64,000 nt of DNA, from contig CAJVZZ010000012.1 of the NCBI GenBank assembly GCA_913020435.1, forward strand, positions 1 through 64,000, in the 5' to 3' direction. Position 1 is the first letter of the stretch. Each line of letters begins with the position of its first letter. The position numbers were made by a program, and so were the translations under genes. The notes beneath the pieces were generated by a model that did not search any database, was not told the origin of the DNA, and saw nothing but the letters and a program-made list of their open reading frames with translations. Below are positions 9,742 through 18,884 of this stretch, piece after piece. The stretch is from an uncultured Flavobacteriales bacterium (GTDB lineage: Bacteria; Bacteroidota; Bacteroidia; Flavobacteriales_G; Salibacteraceae).

Positions 9742-12730
9742 ATCAAATTCAAGCACAAGAAAAGCCCTTTTGGGCTTTTTGTTTTTAGGGTTTTCTGGAA
9801 TAGCATCAGGGCAGCACGTTCGTGAATATTTTCAGCAAACAGTTAACTATGACATTCAAGTTGAACTGGATGATAGCAATCATGTTCTTCACGGTTATGA
9901 AGAACTTGAATACATAAATAATAGTCGCCATGGTATGGATACCATATGGTTTCATTTATGGCCCAATGCATACAAAAACAATGAAACTGCTCTTGGAAAA
10001 CAACTGTTAGAAAACGGGTCAACTACTTTTCAATTCACTGACAAGAAGGGACGAGGATTTATTGATTCACTAAACTTCAAGGTTAATAACGTTGAAATAA
10101 AGTGGGTGTATCATCCTAATCATATTGATGTCTGTGCTTTGATTTTGAATAAAAAACTAGCACCCAAAGAGCGTATTAAAATTTCGACTCCTTTTAGGGT
10201 GAAAATTCCAGCCGCAGGAATTAGTCGACTGGGACATTCAGGCAACTCTTATCAAATTACACAATGGTATCCAAAGCCTGCAGTATTTGATAAAGATGGA
10301 TGGCATGCTATGCCCTATTTAAATCAGGGTGAGTTTTATTCTGAATTCGGAACCTTTGATGTTCGCATAAGCGTTCCGAAGAATTACGTAATTGGAGCAA
10401 CAGGAGAATTAAAAACAAAATCTGAAATCGATTTTCTGCTAAAACGATCTGAATATAGCGTCTCCAAACCAGCTAAATATTTAGAATTTGATTCTATTTC
10501 AAGTAAAGAATACAAAACCTTGCATTATAATCAAGCTAATGTGCATGACTTTGCCTGGTTTGGACAAAAAGATTTTGTGGTTCTAAAGGATTCTGTACTG
10601 CTTCCGAACTCAAAAAGAACTGTTACTACTTGGGCCTATTTCGACAAGGAAAATTATGAAGAATGGAAAAAAGTTCCTCGCTATGTGAATCAAGCGGTAT
10701 ATCACTATTCAAAATACAATGGTGATTATCCCTATAAAAATTGCTCTGCAGTTGAGGCCAGTCTGGAAGCTGGCGGAGGAATGGAATACCCGATGATTAC
10801 GATTATTGATTACGGTATGAAAGGAAAAACTTTAGAAAATGTTATTGTTCACGAAGTTGGACACAATTGGTTTTACGGAATGCTCGGATTTAATGAACGC
10901 GATATGCCTAGTTTAGATGAAGGCATCAATTCTTTTTATGAAATGCGCTATTTCGAAGAATTGTATGGAGACTCTAGCCTTTCTGCTCAGGTTGATAGGA
11001 TACCAAATTTCCTGAATTCCTGGCTGGGTCTTGACTTGGTGACGGTAAGGGGTGAAAAGTATCTTACCTATTTGTTTACAGCTCGAAATAATACTGACCA
11101 AAAACTAACCGCTCATTCGGCAGATTACACTTATTTGAATTATGGGGCAATTGTATATGCAAAAATGGCCGTGAGTTTACAAATGCTGCGAGCAGCAATA
11201 GGTGATGACGTTTTTGACCGTTCTATGCGGCAGTTTTATACAAAATGGGAATTCAAACATCCCAATTTAAAGGATTTAAAGACAGAGTTTGAGTTGGTCT
11301 CTGAAGAAGACTTAAGTTGGTTTTTTGATCATTATCTGAATTCAACTGAGAAAATTAATGTAAAACTGAAAAAAGTTAAAACAAAAGATGAAATTCATTA
11401 TATCACGGTAAAAAATAAATCCTCAATTAATCTTCCGGTCACGATTAGTGCATTAGATAAAAATGGAAGTATTTTAATTAGTCATCAAATCAAATCACTT
11501 TCAGGAGTAACCAAAATAGAATTACCCAATACTGGTGCTAAGTCTATAATGGCTGATGTGCATTTAAATACAGTTGAAAAAAACAGAAAGGACAATACTT
11601 CAAGAACCCGCGGATTGCTTAAAAAAGTGGAACCAATACAATTGAAGTTTCTTGGTTCACTCGAAAACTCTAATAAAACACAGTTGTTTTATTTACCTAT
11701 GATTGGTTGGAATTCGAGCGATCAAACAATGTTAGGAATTGGATTGCATAACAAATCAATTCTAGAAAAGCCTTTTGAGTTTTTTGCAGCTCCTATGTAT
11801 TCCATACATCGCAATGAGTTAAATGGAATTTATAATGCAAATTATCACTTCTATTTTTCGAACTTTATTAAACGGCTTACCTTAAATGGAAACTTACAGC
11901 GATTTAGTTATTCTAATCCAACACTAGGATCTAATAGCACGCAGTATGAACGATATAATCCAAAAATTAATTTTGACTTTAAGAACAAAAATGCACGTTC
12001 GCCTTGGAGACATTATCTTTCAATAGGATCTATTTACACAACGGAACAAACCAATAGAGAAAGATTACCTATCGTAAATGAAGATAACTTGTATACAATC
12101 CTAGATTGGAATTCAAATCGTAATCGAGAATTAAGTCAATCCGAAATAAACTTCACCTCTACGGCCCACGAAGAATTTCAGTTGCTAGAATTGGAAGGAA
12201 TTCAAAATTGGAAATACCATAAAGGAAAAGAGAATATTACTCTTCGAGTGTATGCCGGTGTGTTTGCAAATAACCAGACTACTTCGCCTAGATATAACTT
12301 GAGAATGGACGGTCAATCAGGATGGTATGATTATACATTTAGTAACACCTTCGTTGAACGAGGAACTTCTCATGATTTTTGGCAACAGCAAATGAATGAT
12401 AATCAAGGAGGCTTTAAAACTCCTACAAATGTGGGTCAATCTAACGATTGGTTGCTTGCGTTTAATATAAAGGCCGATCTGCCGTTCGTATTGCCAATTG
12501 GGGTATATTCTGATATCGGAACCAGTTCAACAGAGTCTTTTATGTTTAATGCAGGAATTAAAATATCAATCTTGAGAGATATTCTTGAAGTCTTCTTACC
12601 GGTTCTTTGGAGCGATTCTATCGAACAGGCCTACTCGGCAAACAATGTTACCTATAACGAACAGATTCGATTTACTTTGCATTTGCATAAACTGAATCCA
12701 TACAAAGCACTGGACGAAATTGTAAAATGA
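9734..12730 (+). CDS. M1 family zinc aminopeptidase, secreted
   Basis: The product has 998 residues from the ATG at 9734, which overlaps the end of the ligase gene by 8 bases; a TTG four codons earlier is less likely. Residues 1-28 form a signal peptide ending near SGIASGQ. The catalytic domain shows the exopeptidase motif GGGMEYP near residue 347 and the zinc motif HEVGHNW near 372, with the third ligand in DEGINSFYE about 20 residues on. After residue about 620 lies a long region of alternating strand-like sequence, as in the large Bacteroidota M1 proteins, which may be a barrel-like or surface domain. The signal-peptide codons contain a terminator-like hairpin (see separate entry). It probably degrades peptides in the periplasm or at the cell surface. 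Confidence 0.88.
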   Translation: MLKSNSSTRKALLGFLFLGFSGIASGQHVREYFQQTVNYDIQVELDDSNHVLHGYEELEYINNSRHGMDTIWFHLWPNAYKNNETALGKQLLENGSTTFQFTDKKGRGFIDSLNFKVNNVEIKWVYHPNHIDVCALILNKKLAPKERIKISTPFRVKIPAAGISRLGHSGNSYQITQWYPKPAVFDKDGWHAMPYLNQGEFYSEFGTFDVRISVPKNYVIGATGELKTKSEIDFLLKRSEYSVSKPAKYLEFDSISSKEYKTLHYNQANVHDFAWFGQKDFVVLKDSVLLPNSKRTVTTWAYFDKENYEEWKKVPRYVNQAVYHYSKYNGDYPYKNCSAVEASLEAGGGMEYPMITIIDYGMKGKTLENVIVHEVGHNWFYGMLGFNERDMPSLDEGINSFYEMRYFEELYGDSSLSAQVDRIPNFLNSWLGLDLVTVRGEKYLTYLFTARNNTDQKLTAHSADYTYLNYGAIVYAKMAVSLQMLRAAIGDDVFDRSMRQFYTKWEFKHPNLKDLKTEFELVSEEDLSWFFDHYLNSTEKINVKLKKVKTKDEIHYITVKNKSSINLPVTISALDKNGSILISHQIKSLSGVTKIELPNTGAKSIMADVHLNTVEKNRKDNTSRTRGLLKKVEPIQLKFLGSLENSNKTQLFYLPMIGWNSSDQTMLGIGLHNKSILEKPFEFFAAPMYSIHRNELNGIYNANYHFYFSNFIKRLTLNGNLQRFSYSNPTLGSNSTQYERYNPKINFDFKNKNARSPWRHYLSIGSIYTTEQTNRERLPIVNEDNLYTILDWNSNRNRELSQSEINFTSTAHEEFQLLELEGIQNWKYHKGKENITLRVYAGVFANNQTTSPRYNLRMDGQSGWYDYTFSNTFVERGTSHDFWQQQMNDNQGGFKTPTNVGQSNDWLLAFNIKADLPFVLPIGVYSDIGTSSTESFMFNAGIKISILRDILEVFLPVLWSDSIEQAYSANNVTYNEQIRFTLHLHKLNPYKALDEIVK
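9760..9786 (+). terminator. Terminator-shaped hairpin inside the M1 signal-peptide codons
   Basis: Arms AAAAGCCC (9760-9767) and GGGCTTTT (9772-9779) pair perfectly around a TTTT loop, and are followed by a T-rich run to 9786. It sits 19 bases after the ligase stop codon and inside the M1 reading frame, where it encodes KALLGFLFL. In shape it is a standard intrinsic terminator. Whether it acts depends on ribosome cover, which is inference. Confidence 0.55.
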
Positions 12731-13479
12731 GTTTGAATAAAAAAATATATTTCGCATCTGATTTTCATTTAGGCGCACCAAGTCCCGAGAAAAGTCGAGA
12801 ACGAGAATTAAGAGTTATTCAATGGTTGAATGAAGTTTCAAAAGATGCTTCCGATATCTTTTTGGTTGGTGATGTCTTTGATTTTTGGTTTGAATATAAA
12901 CATTCTATTCCAAAGGGGTTTTCTAGACTGCAAGGCAAAATTGCGGAACTAACTGATGGCGGAATTAATGTCCACTATTTTATCGGAAACCATGATATGT
13001 GGGTATTCAATTATTTTGAAGAAGAATTGGGCGTTAAAATGTATCGAGACAATACCGATTTTGAATTTGGCGGAAAGAAATTCCTAATTGGTCACGGAGA
13101 TGGTTATGGACCCGGAGATTACGGCTACAAATTCATTAAAAAGGTGTTTGCTAATCCGATTTGCCAATGGATATTTGGCTGGATTCACCCTAATTTAGGT
13201 ATTGGTTTGGCAAATTTTTGGAGTGGAAAAAGTCGTTCGGCAAATAGTGGTTCCGATGAAAAATTCTTAGGAGAAGAAAATGAATGGTTAGCTATTTACT
13301 CCCGAGAAGTGCTCACAACTAAACATTATGACTACTTCATATTTGGCCACAGACATTTACCCTTAGATTTAAAGGTTGGCGAAACCAGTCGATACATAAA
13401 CCTTGGTGAATGGCTCAATTACAACACTTATGGTGTGTTTGATGGAGAACGCTTGGAATTAAAGGAGTTTCACAATTAG
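12727..13479 (+). CDS. LpxH-like UDP-2,3-diacylglucosamine diphosphatase
   Basis: This calcineurin-type phosphoesterase is expected to remove UMP from UDP-2,3-diacylglucosamine in lipid A synthesis. The product has 250 residues. Metal-binding motifs appear in order: DFHLGAP near residue 12, GDVFDFWFEY near 47, GNHDMW near 87, GHGDGYGPGDYGYK near 118 and FGHRHLPL near 205. The start codon overlaps the M1 stop codon (ATGA), so translation is coupled. The 3' end overlaps the convergent GAPDH gene by 4 bases. LpxH is the usual call for this Bacteroidota family; another nucleotide-lipid phosphatase role is possible. Confidence 0.85.
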   Translation: MSLNKKIYFASDFHLGAPSPEKSRERELRVIQWLNEVSKDASDIFLVGDVFDFWFEYKHSIPKGFSRLQGKIAELTDGGINVHYFIGNHDMWVFNYFEEELGVKMYRDNTDFEFGGKKFLIGHGDGYGPGDYGYKFIKKVFANPICQWIFGWIHPNLGIGLANFWSGKSRSANSGSDEKFLGEENEWLAIYSREVLTTKHYDYFIFGHRHLPLDLKVGETSRYINLGEWLNYNTYGVFDGERLELKEFHN

Positions 13480-14471
13480 ATTTTTTTCAAAAGATCCAAT
13501 AACCTATTTGAGTACCCGATTTCATTATCGTACCAACCCACAACTTTTACCATGTTTCCAATAACTGAAGTTAATTCAGCATCAAATAAACAGGAATGTG
13601 GGTTTCCAATAATATCAACCGATACTATTGGGTCTTCTGTGTAATCCAAAATTCCATTGAGGTAAGTCTTTGATGCAGCTTTGAATTTTTCATTAATCAA
13701 TTCAACACTTTGTGGGTTTTTAACGACACAAGTAATATCTGTCATTGAGCCATTAGGCACCGGAACACGAATACCACATCCTCCAATTTTACCTTCTAAA
13801 TGAGGAAATATTCTCGTAATGGCTTTTGCTGCACCTGTTGTGGTAGGTACAATTGAATTAGGAGCTGAACGCGCCCTTCTAAGATCTTTATGGGGTGCAT
13901 CATGCAGTTTTTGATCTGATGTATAAGAATGAACCGTAGTAATGTAAGCTGTTTCTATCTCGCACAATTCATCGATTATTTGAATTAATGGTGCTGCATT
14001 ATTAGTAGTGCAAGAAGCGTTTGAAACGATTACATCGTCTTTTGACAGAACGTCATTATTAACTCCTAACACAACTGTTTTTATATCCTTATCAGAAGAC
14101 GGCGCCGAAAGAATAACTTTTTTGGCCCCTGCTACTAAATGTTTAGAAGCTAATTTCCTTGTTCTGAAAAATCCTGTAGACTCAATGACAATATCAATGT
14201 TGAGTGATGCCCAAGGTAATTTCGAAGGATCTGATTCAGCAAACGTTTTAACGGCATTTCCATTTACTGTGATCTCATTTCCAGAATATGATATTTCCCC
14301 CTTAAAACCACCATGAACTGAATCGTATTTTAATAAGTGTGCAAGTGTTTTCGTATCCGCCAAATCATTAATGGCAACGACTTGAAACTGTCCAAATTCA
14401 TTGCTTCTTCTTACTAATTCTCGTAAGAAATTTCTTCCAATCCGACCAAATCCATTAATAGCTATTCGCAT
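13476..14471 (-). CDS. gap: Type I glyceraldehyde-3-phosphate dehydrogenase
   Basis: This glycolytic enzyme oxidises glyceraldehyde-3-phosphate to 1,3-bisphosphoglycerate. I place the start at the ATG giving MRIAINGFGRIGR, the standard NAD-binding N-terminus, for a product of 331 residues. A longer reading frame adds 20 hydrophobic residues that run across the promoter. The catalytic motif SNASCTTN lies near residue 150, followed by THSYTSDQ, RRARSAPNSIVPTTTGAAKA and the C-terminal WYDNEIGYSNR. A TATATTTG box lies 15 bases before the start. Bacteroidota often carry more than one GAPDH, and the cofactor preference of this one is not clear from sequence alone. Confidence 0.96.
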   Translation of the reverse strand: MRIAINGFGRIGRNFLRELVRRSNEFGQFQVVAINDLADTKTLAHLLKYDSVHGGFKGEISYSGNEITVNGNAVKTFAESDPSKLPWASLNIDIVIESTGFFRTRKLASKHLVAGAKKVILSAPSSDKDIKTVVLGVNNDVLSKDDVIVSNASCTTNNAAPLIQIIDELCEIETAYITTVHSYTSDQKLHDAPHKDLRRARSAPNSIVPTTTGAAKAITRIFPHLEGKIGGCGIRVPVPNGSMTDITCVVKNPQSVELINEKFKAASKTYLNGILDYTEDPIVSVDIIGNPHSCLFDAELTSVIGNMVKVVGWYDNEIGYSNRLLDLLKKI

Positions 14472-14486
14472 AAAATTCCTTTGACT

Positions 14487-14494
14487 CAAATATA
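14487..14494 (-). promoter_or_regulatory. -7 box (TATATTTG) for gap
   Basis: The minus strand reads TATATTTG from 14494 to 14487, a full TAnnTTTG match. The leader to the ATG at 14471 is about 10 bases and carries an AAAGGAA stretch that could serve as a ribosome-binding site, unusual for this genome. Confidence 0.55.
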
Positions 14495-14516
14495 CCGCGA
14501 TTAAAAAAATAGGCAT

Positions 14517-14546
14517 AAAAAAAGCCCTCACAAGGAGTACTTTTTT
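14517..14546 (-). terminator. Hairpin with T-run downstream of a vestigial gene end
   Basis: On the minus strand, TCCT and AGGG pair around TGTG, and an outer stem AAAAAAG / CTTTTTT closes with a three-base bulge and runs into T residues. It lies about 20 bases beyond a duplicated stretch encoding KFIKM-stop. This matches the spacing of the intact terminator after the large T9SS gene. Confidence 0.4.
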
Positions 14547-14561
14547 ATATGTATTTAATCA

Positions 14562-14584
14562 AGTTTACATTTTGATAAACTTGG
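14562..14584. repeat. 23-base direct repeat, copy 1 (vestigial T9SS gene 3' end)
   Basis: These 23 bases are identical to 14742-14764. Copy 2 encodes the last residues (KFIKM and stop) of the T9SS protein. On the minus strand copy 1 likewise reads KFIKM and stop, with an upstream in-frame stop about 14 codons before. The unit is itself a hairpin: AAGTTTA and TAAACTT around an 8-base centre. Confidence 0.6.
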
Positions 14585-14696
14585 TTAGGCTCTCAATGCA
14601 GCATGTTGACTTGAAGCATTAGATGATATTCTTGATTTCCAAAAAAGATTCTACTGAATTACGGTAAATTCTATTAAAATGTTTGAACAAAAAAAA

Positions 14697-14720
14697 GCCG
14701 CTCTAAATACTTAGAGCGGC
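14697..14720 (-). terminator. Intrinsic terminator of the T9SS beta-propeller gene
   Basis: GCCGCTCTAA and TTAGAGCGGC pair perfectly over 10 bases with a 4-base loop, and on the minus strand the hairpin is followed by a run of T (14696-14688). It lies 25 bases after the stop codon. Confidence 0.85.
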
Positions 14721-14741
14721 TTCTTAAAGAATTATGTTTTG

Positions 14742-14764
14742 AGTTTACATTTTGATAAACTTGG
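14742..14764. repeat. 23-base direct repeat, copy 2 (intact T9SS gene 3' end)
   Basis: This copy contains the final codons and stop of the T9SS beta-propeller gene. It is identical to 14562-14584, which lies exactly 180 bases away. Confidence 0.6.
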
Positions 14765-17700
14765 CAACTTTCTGAGAGTTTCCATCTATCAAATTAATGA
14801 AGTAAGTTCCTGAAGGTAAATCGTTAACAGAAACATTGATACTGTTCTCGCCTTCCAGTGCAGAAGGAGTGATAGTTTTCATAATATTTCCTGCAATAGA
14901 ATAAATTCTCATGGTAACCTCATCTGGATTTGCAACTGTATATTCAATTTGAATATTAAACTTTGCAGGATTTGGGAAGAGTTTAATTTCTGATTCCCAT
15001 ACTTTAGCACTGGTCAGGTTTGGTGCAACCCCAGTTACTACTGAACCTGACTTCCAAATTCCTCTGCCATGTGTACCTAAGTAAATAACCTCTCTGTTAC
15101 TTGCTTCACCAAAAGGCAATGTTTGTTGATCTATATCAATAACAGGAAAGTTTCCAATTGTTGAGTTTTCTTCAGCATATATTGGACTTGCAGCCCATAC
15201 GTCATTTGTTGTCCAAACACCCTTATCTGTACCCAATATAACTCGGTCAGAATTAGTCATATCAAAGATCGCATCGTATACTGGGAAATTAGGTAAATCA
15301 CCACCTACAGCTCTAGCAACAGGATTTGCTCCCATAGCACCAGTGACAACATATACATGTGACGAAGTAATACCATAATTTCCGGTAGTAACTAATAATG
15401 TTTCTGGATCATTCGGATGAATACTAATTCCTGTCACTGTTCCTCCTCCAAAACCAGAGATTCTAGTTCTTGTAACTTTATCAGCATCATCTTGTGTGTA
15501 AACATCGTTTATCCCATTCAATCGATCAACTGACCCACCTACTGATGCAAACAATTTATCTCCATTAGGAGAAAACACCATTCTGTATCCACTTCCACCT
15601 GGAACAAACAACCACTTCAGTTCTTCGGAAGTATTAATTGCATCTCTTCCCAACATAATTCCTGAAGTTCTACCTGAACAACTTCTAGCAGCATGAGACT
15701 GACCAGATAAACACTCTTGCGATGTCGACATTGCGATTATACTTTGAACTGGATCTTGGATTAATTCTACATCTCCAGGTTCGAGGTTTGTTGTTAGAAT
15801 GTGTTGTATTGGCAATTGCGCTGTTCTACTCCCTACATTAAGGACAGATCCTGCTTTATAGTTAGAAGCATAATAGGCATTTACTTTTGCATTTAATTGT
15901 GGTGGACTATTAAAGGTTACTGAAAACTCCATTGTAGTTTCATCCAAAGTACCAATACCGTTTCCTGTAAAACCTCCAGCTCCGTTGTATTTTAATCTAT
16001 CGTCAATCGTCCCAATTTCTATGCTTCCCAGAATAACCTCAGCAGCATCTTGAATTGGTTTAATTGTTCCACTGAATGTTTTTCTTATTCCAGTGCCCAA
16101 ATCAATTGCATCAGCTACAGTATCTGATTCGAAAGCAAGAAAAAACTTACTTGTTTTATCGTCTCTAGATTCCCATAAAGCCAGTTTTGTGTAAAAGTGT
16201 CCTTGGTCGTCACAATATTGACCACATGCAGCACCACCTTTAACATCTACAATTAGACCTCTTCCAACGTTATTATATTGAGCAGAGGTATACTTAACAT
16301 CAGCAATACTCGAAACTACGCAGTCAAAACCATCACCATTGGTAATGTTTTCATTAAACACTACTGCTCCAAAATCAGTATCACCAGGTCTCAGGGGAGA
16401 AACGATAATATTTCCATTGTCTTGTGTTCCGCCAATAACGTAATCGAAATTTGCAATATCGATACTGTAAAATTGGGTTGTCATATATCCCTTATTCACA
16501 TCAAAAAATTCATAGCCGCCATCTAAAGACTTAAATACGCCGCCGTCATTCCCAAAATACAATTGATTAGGATTCTTTTTGTTGTAAGTCATAATGTGGT
16601 GATCAACATGAACGAAAAATGGATTGTGCCCTCCATTTGCTCTTCCACCTACAGAAGCTTGCGTCCAGTTTCCATCAAACCTCCAAAGGTCAACTCCACC
16701 TATCCATATATTTTCTCTTGTAGAATCAGCAGTGTTTGGCACTACCTTAAATAATAAATCGTACCATGCCTGCGAATTTCCGAAAATATCGAAGTTTGGA
16801 TTACTTGTAGGAACATTTGGATTTATGGTTTTAAATGTTTTTCCTCCGTCTACCGATTCTATAATATCAATTAATACATCTCCAGCATCAGTAAGTGCGG
16901 CATATACCTTAAGAGGATTAATTACAGAAGCACTTAATTTCATTCTGTTTGACCCAGTAACCCAACCGTCAGCAACTTCAGTTCTAACAAACCCACACGT
17001 GTTAGTAGCTGAAATATCGTCTAAGTAAAAGAATCGGCCGTCATCAGATCCAACCCATAACATCTTTCCATCTAAACTAAATTCCAACGAATTAATATCT
17101 CCCACAAACGGAGGAGTTCCTGATCCACCAACACAAATTAGGTTATCTATCCATGTTAATCCGCCATCAAACGAAACCTGCAATCCTCTATATGTGGCAA
17201 CTGCAATAATCTTGGCATCGATAGGGCTAACTTTCACTTCATTGATCGTCCTGAATCGTTGATCCGTTCCAGCAACTTCAGTACTCTCTAGTAATGTCCA
17301 TGTTAATCCTTGGTCAATTGACTTCATTATACCTATTCCTGGTTCTTTTGGGGTTGAATTACCGTTTTCCGTTGATCCAGCTAGTTCAAAAGAGGCTGCT
17401 CCAGTAGCTAAATAAACGACCCCATCTGGACCTTGTGTTAAGTAGCTTGTAGTCAATGTTTTTTCTGTTCCGAAACTTGTCGTCCAGGTGTTGCCTCCAT
17501 TCAGGCTTCTAAAAACACCTCCAGTTACACTTGCTGCAATGATTATTTCTGGATCGTTAATATCAACGACTAACCCTCTAGTTCTACCTCCAATATTGGT
17601 TGGTCCAATTGGTTCAAACTCTAAACCAATTCCTCCAGCTCTACTCGCGCGCTTATTCTCAATTTGAGCAATTACACGATTATAATCTTCCTCTTTCACT

Positions 17701-17891
17701 TCTCCGTTTTCAACTGAACCTCTAATAGACTTCCAGTATTCAACAGCACCTTGCGCAGAAGCACTGTTACTATTGTTTTCTCTGACCTGATATGAGGCCT
17801 CGGCCACATTACTCTGATTTCTTTTTATACCACTGTAAATCAAAGCAGTAAGACCAGCTAGAACGGCAAGGGAAAGTATTTTAATCTTCAT
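14745..17891 (-). CDS. Secreted BNR/VPS10-like beta-propeller protein with T9SS type A sorting domain
   Basis: The product has 1048 residues. The N-terminus carries one hydrophobic segment (about residues 4-21) acting as a signal peptide. Through the body run repeated Asp-box-like blades such as SLNGGNTW, SIDQGLTW, SFDGGLTW, SVDGGKTF and SLDGGYEF, typical of sialidase/sortilin-type propellers that bind glycans or proteins. A block near residues 620-730 (VADAIDLGTGIRKTF to AQLPIQHIL) does not look like a blade and may be an inserted domain. The last about 80 residues match the T9SS type A sorting domain: LFPNPAKFNIQIEY, then MRIYSIAGNIMKTI, then LPSGTYFINL, ending KFIKM. This marks the protein for export across the outer membrane and likely surface attachment. 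The ligand is unknown. Confidence 0.85.
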   Translation of the reverse strand: MKIKILSLAVLAGLTALIYSGIKRNQSNVAEASYQVRENNSNSASAQGAVEYWKSIRGSVENGEVKEEDYNRVIAQIENKRASRAGGIGLEFEPIGPTNIGGRTRGLVVDINDPEIIIAASVTGGVFRSLNGGNTWTTSFGTEKTLTTSYLTQGPDGVVYLATGAASFELAGSTENGNSTPKEPGIGIMKSIDQGLTWTLLESTEVAGTDQRFRTINEVKVSPIDAKIIAVATYRGLQVSFDGGLTWIDNLICVGGSGTPPFVGDINSLEFSLDGKMLWVGSDDGRFFYLDDISATNTCGFVRTEVADGWVTGSNRMKLSASVINPLKVYAALTDAGDVLIDIIESVDGGKTFKTINPNVPTSNPNFDIFGNSQAWYDLLFKVVPNTADSTRENIWIGGVDLWRFDGNWTQASVGGRANGGHNPFFVHVDHHIMTYNKKNPNQLYFGNDGGVFKSLDGGYEFFDVNKGYMTTQFYSIDIANFDYVIGGTQDNGNIIVSPLRPGDTDFGAVVFNENITNGDGFDCVVSSIADVKYTSAQYNNVGRGLIVDVKGGAACGQYCDDQGHFYTKLALWESRDDKTSKFFLAFESDTVADAIDLGTGIRKTFSGTIKPIQDAAEVILGSIEIGTIDDRLKYNGAGGFTGNGIGTLDETTMEFSVTFNSPPQLNAKVNAYYASNYKAGSVLNVGSRTAQLPIQHILTTNLEPGDVELIQDPVQSIIAMSTSQECLSGQSHAARSCSGRTSGIMLGRDAINTSEELKWLFVPGGSGYRMVFSPNGDKLFASVGGSVDRLNGINDVYTQDDADKVTRTRISGFGGGTVTGISIHPNDPETLLVTTGNYGITSSHVYVVTGAMGANPVARAVGGDLPNFPVYDAIFDMTNSDRVILGTDKGVWTTNDVWAASPIYAEENSTIGNFPVIDIDQQTLPFGEASNREVIYLGTHGRGIWKSGSVVTGVAPNLTSAKVWESEIKLFPNPAKFNIQIEYTVANPDEVTMRIYSIAGNIMKTITPSALEGENSINVSVNDLPSGTYFINLIDGNSQKVAKFIKM

Positions 17892-18015
17892 ATTGTAATA
17901 ATTAATGTATTCAGCAAAATAGAGTGCAATTTAAATCATTTTCTCAAACAACTTTAATCAAATATTTTAGTGGCTTATTGTTTAAAATAAACAACTACGT
18001 AATAAGAACAAATGA

Positions 18016-18882
18016 CTAGAATAAATGTTTTTCAGCATGATAAGAAGAACGAACCAATGGACCGCTTTCTACAAATCTAAATCCCATTTCTAAACCAATT
18101 TCTTTGTATTTCTGAAAGCGTTCAGGCTTAACAAATTCATAAACCGGTAGATGCTTTTTTGTAGGTTGAAGGTATTGGCCTAAAGTCAACACATTGACTT
18201 CTACAGACCTTAGGTCCTCCATCGTTTCTATTATCTCCTTATCAGTTTCGCCTAAACCCAGCATAACACCACTTTTAGTTCGCATTCCACCTTTTTTCAA
18301 TCGGTACAACACCTCGAGACTTCTATCGTATTTTGCTTGGATTCTTACTTCTTTGGTAAGTCGCCTTACTGTTTCTAAATTGTGTGAGACAATCTCTGGA
18401 GCAACATCAATAACTCTTTGAAGGTTTTCCCAGTTTCCTGCAAAATCGGGAACTAAGGTTTCTAAAGTAGTTGTAGGACTTAATTCTCTAACCTTATTGA
18501 CGGTCTGCGCCCAAATATCTGAGCCACCATCTTTAAGGTCATCTCTGTCAACAGAAGTGATAACACAATGTTTCACTTTCATCAACTTAACCGATTTAGC
18601 TACTCGCAATGGCTCAAATGGATCAGCCCCTAAAGGTTTACCGGTAAGTACATTACAAAAACCACATGATCGAGTACAGATATTACCCAATATCATAAAA
18701 GTTGCAGTTCCTGCACCCCAACACTCTCCCATGTTAGGACAGTTACCGCTCTCACATATAGTGTTCAATTTGTGTTCAGAAACTATGTCACGAACGTGCT
18801 TATAGTTCTCACCAGTAGGAAGTTTAACCCGCAACCATTTTGGCTTGCTTATTTTTTGCTTCGATTCTAAAAGTTCACTCAT
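18016..18882 (-). CDS. lipA: Lipoyl synthase
   Basis: This radical SAM enzyme inserts two sulfurs into octanoyl groups on lipoyl domains. The product has 288 residues. The auxiliary cluster motif [12 protein letters not shown] comes first (near residue 43), then the radical SAM motif CTRSCGFC (near 68), and the C-terminal RSSYHAEK that is conserved in LipA. The upstream gene ends 2 bases before the lipA start, so both are in one operon. No lipB is in the window. Confidence 0.97.
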   Translation of the reverse strand: MSELLESKQKISKPKWLRVKLPTGENYKHVRDIVSEHKLNTICESGNCPNMGECWGAGTATFMILGNICTRSCGFCNVLTGKPLGADPFEPLRVAKSVKLMKVKHCVITSVDRDDLKDGGSDIWAQTVNKVRELSPTTTLETLVPDFAGNWENLQRVIDVAPEIVSHNLETVRRLTKEVRIQAKYDRSLEVLYRLKKGGMRTKSGVMLGLGETDKEIIETMEDLRSVEVNVLTLGQYLQPTKKHLPVYEFVKPERFQKYKEIGLEMGFRFVESGPLVRSSYHAEKHLF

Positions 18883-18884
18883 TA

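Noticed and set aside
14472-14531. Hydrophobic N-terminal extension of GAPDH resembling a signal peptide
   Set aside because: GAPDH is cytoplasmic, the extension crosses the promoter box, and the family start MRIAINGFGRIGR is at 14471.
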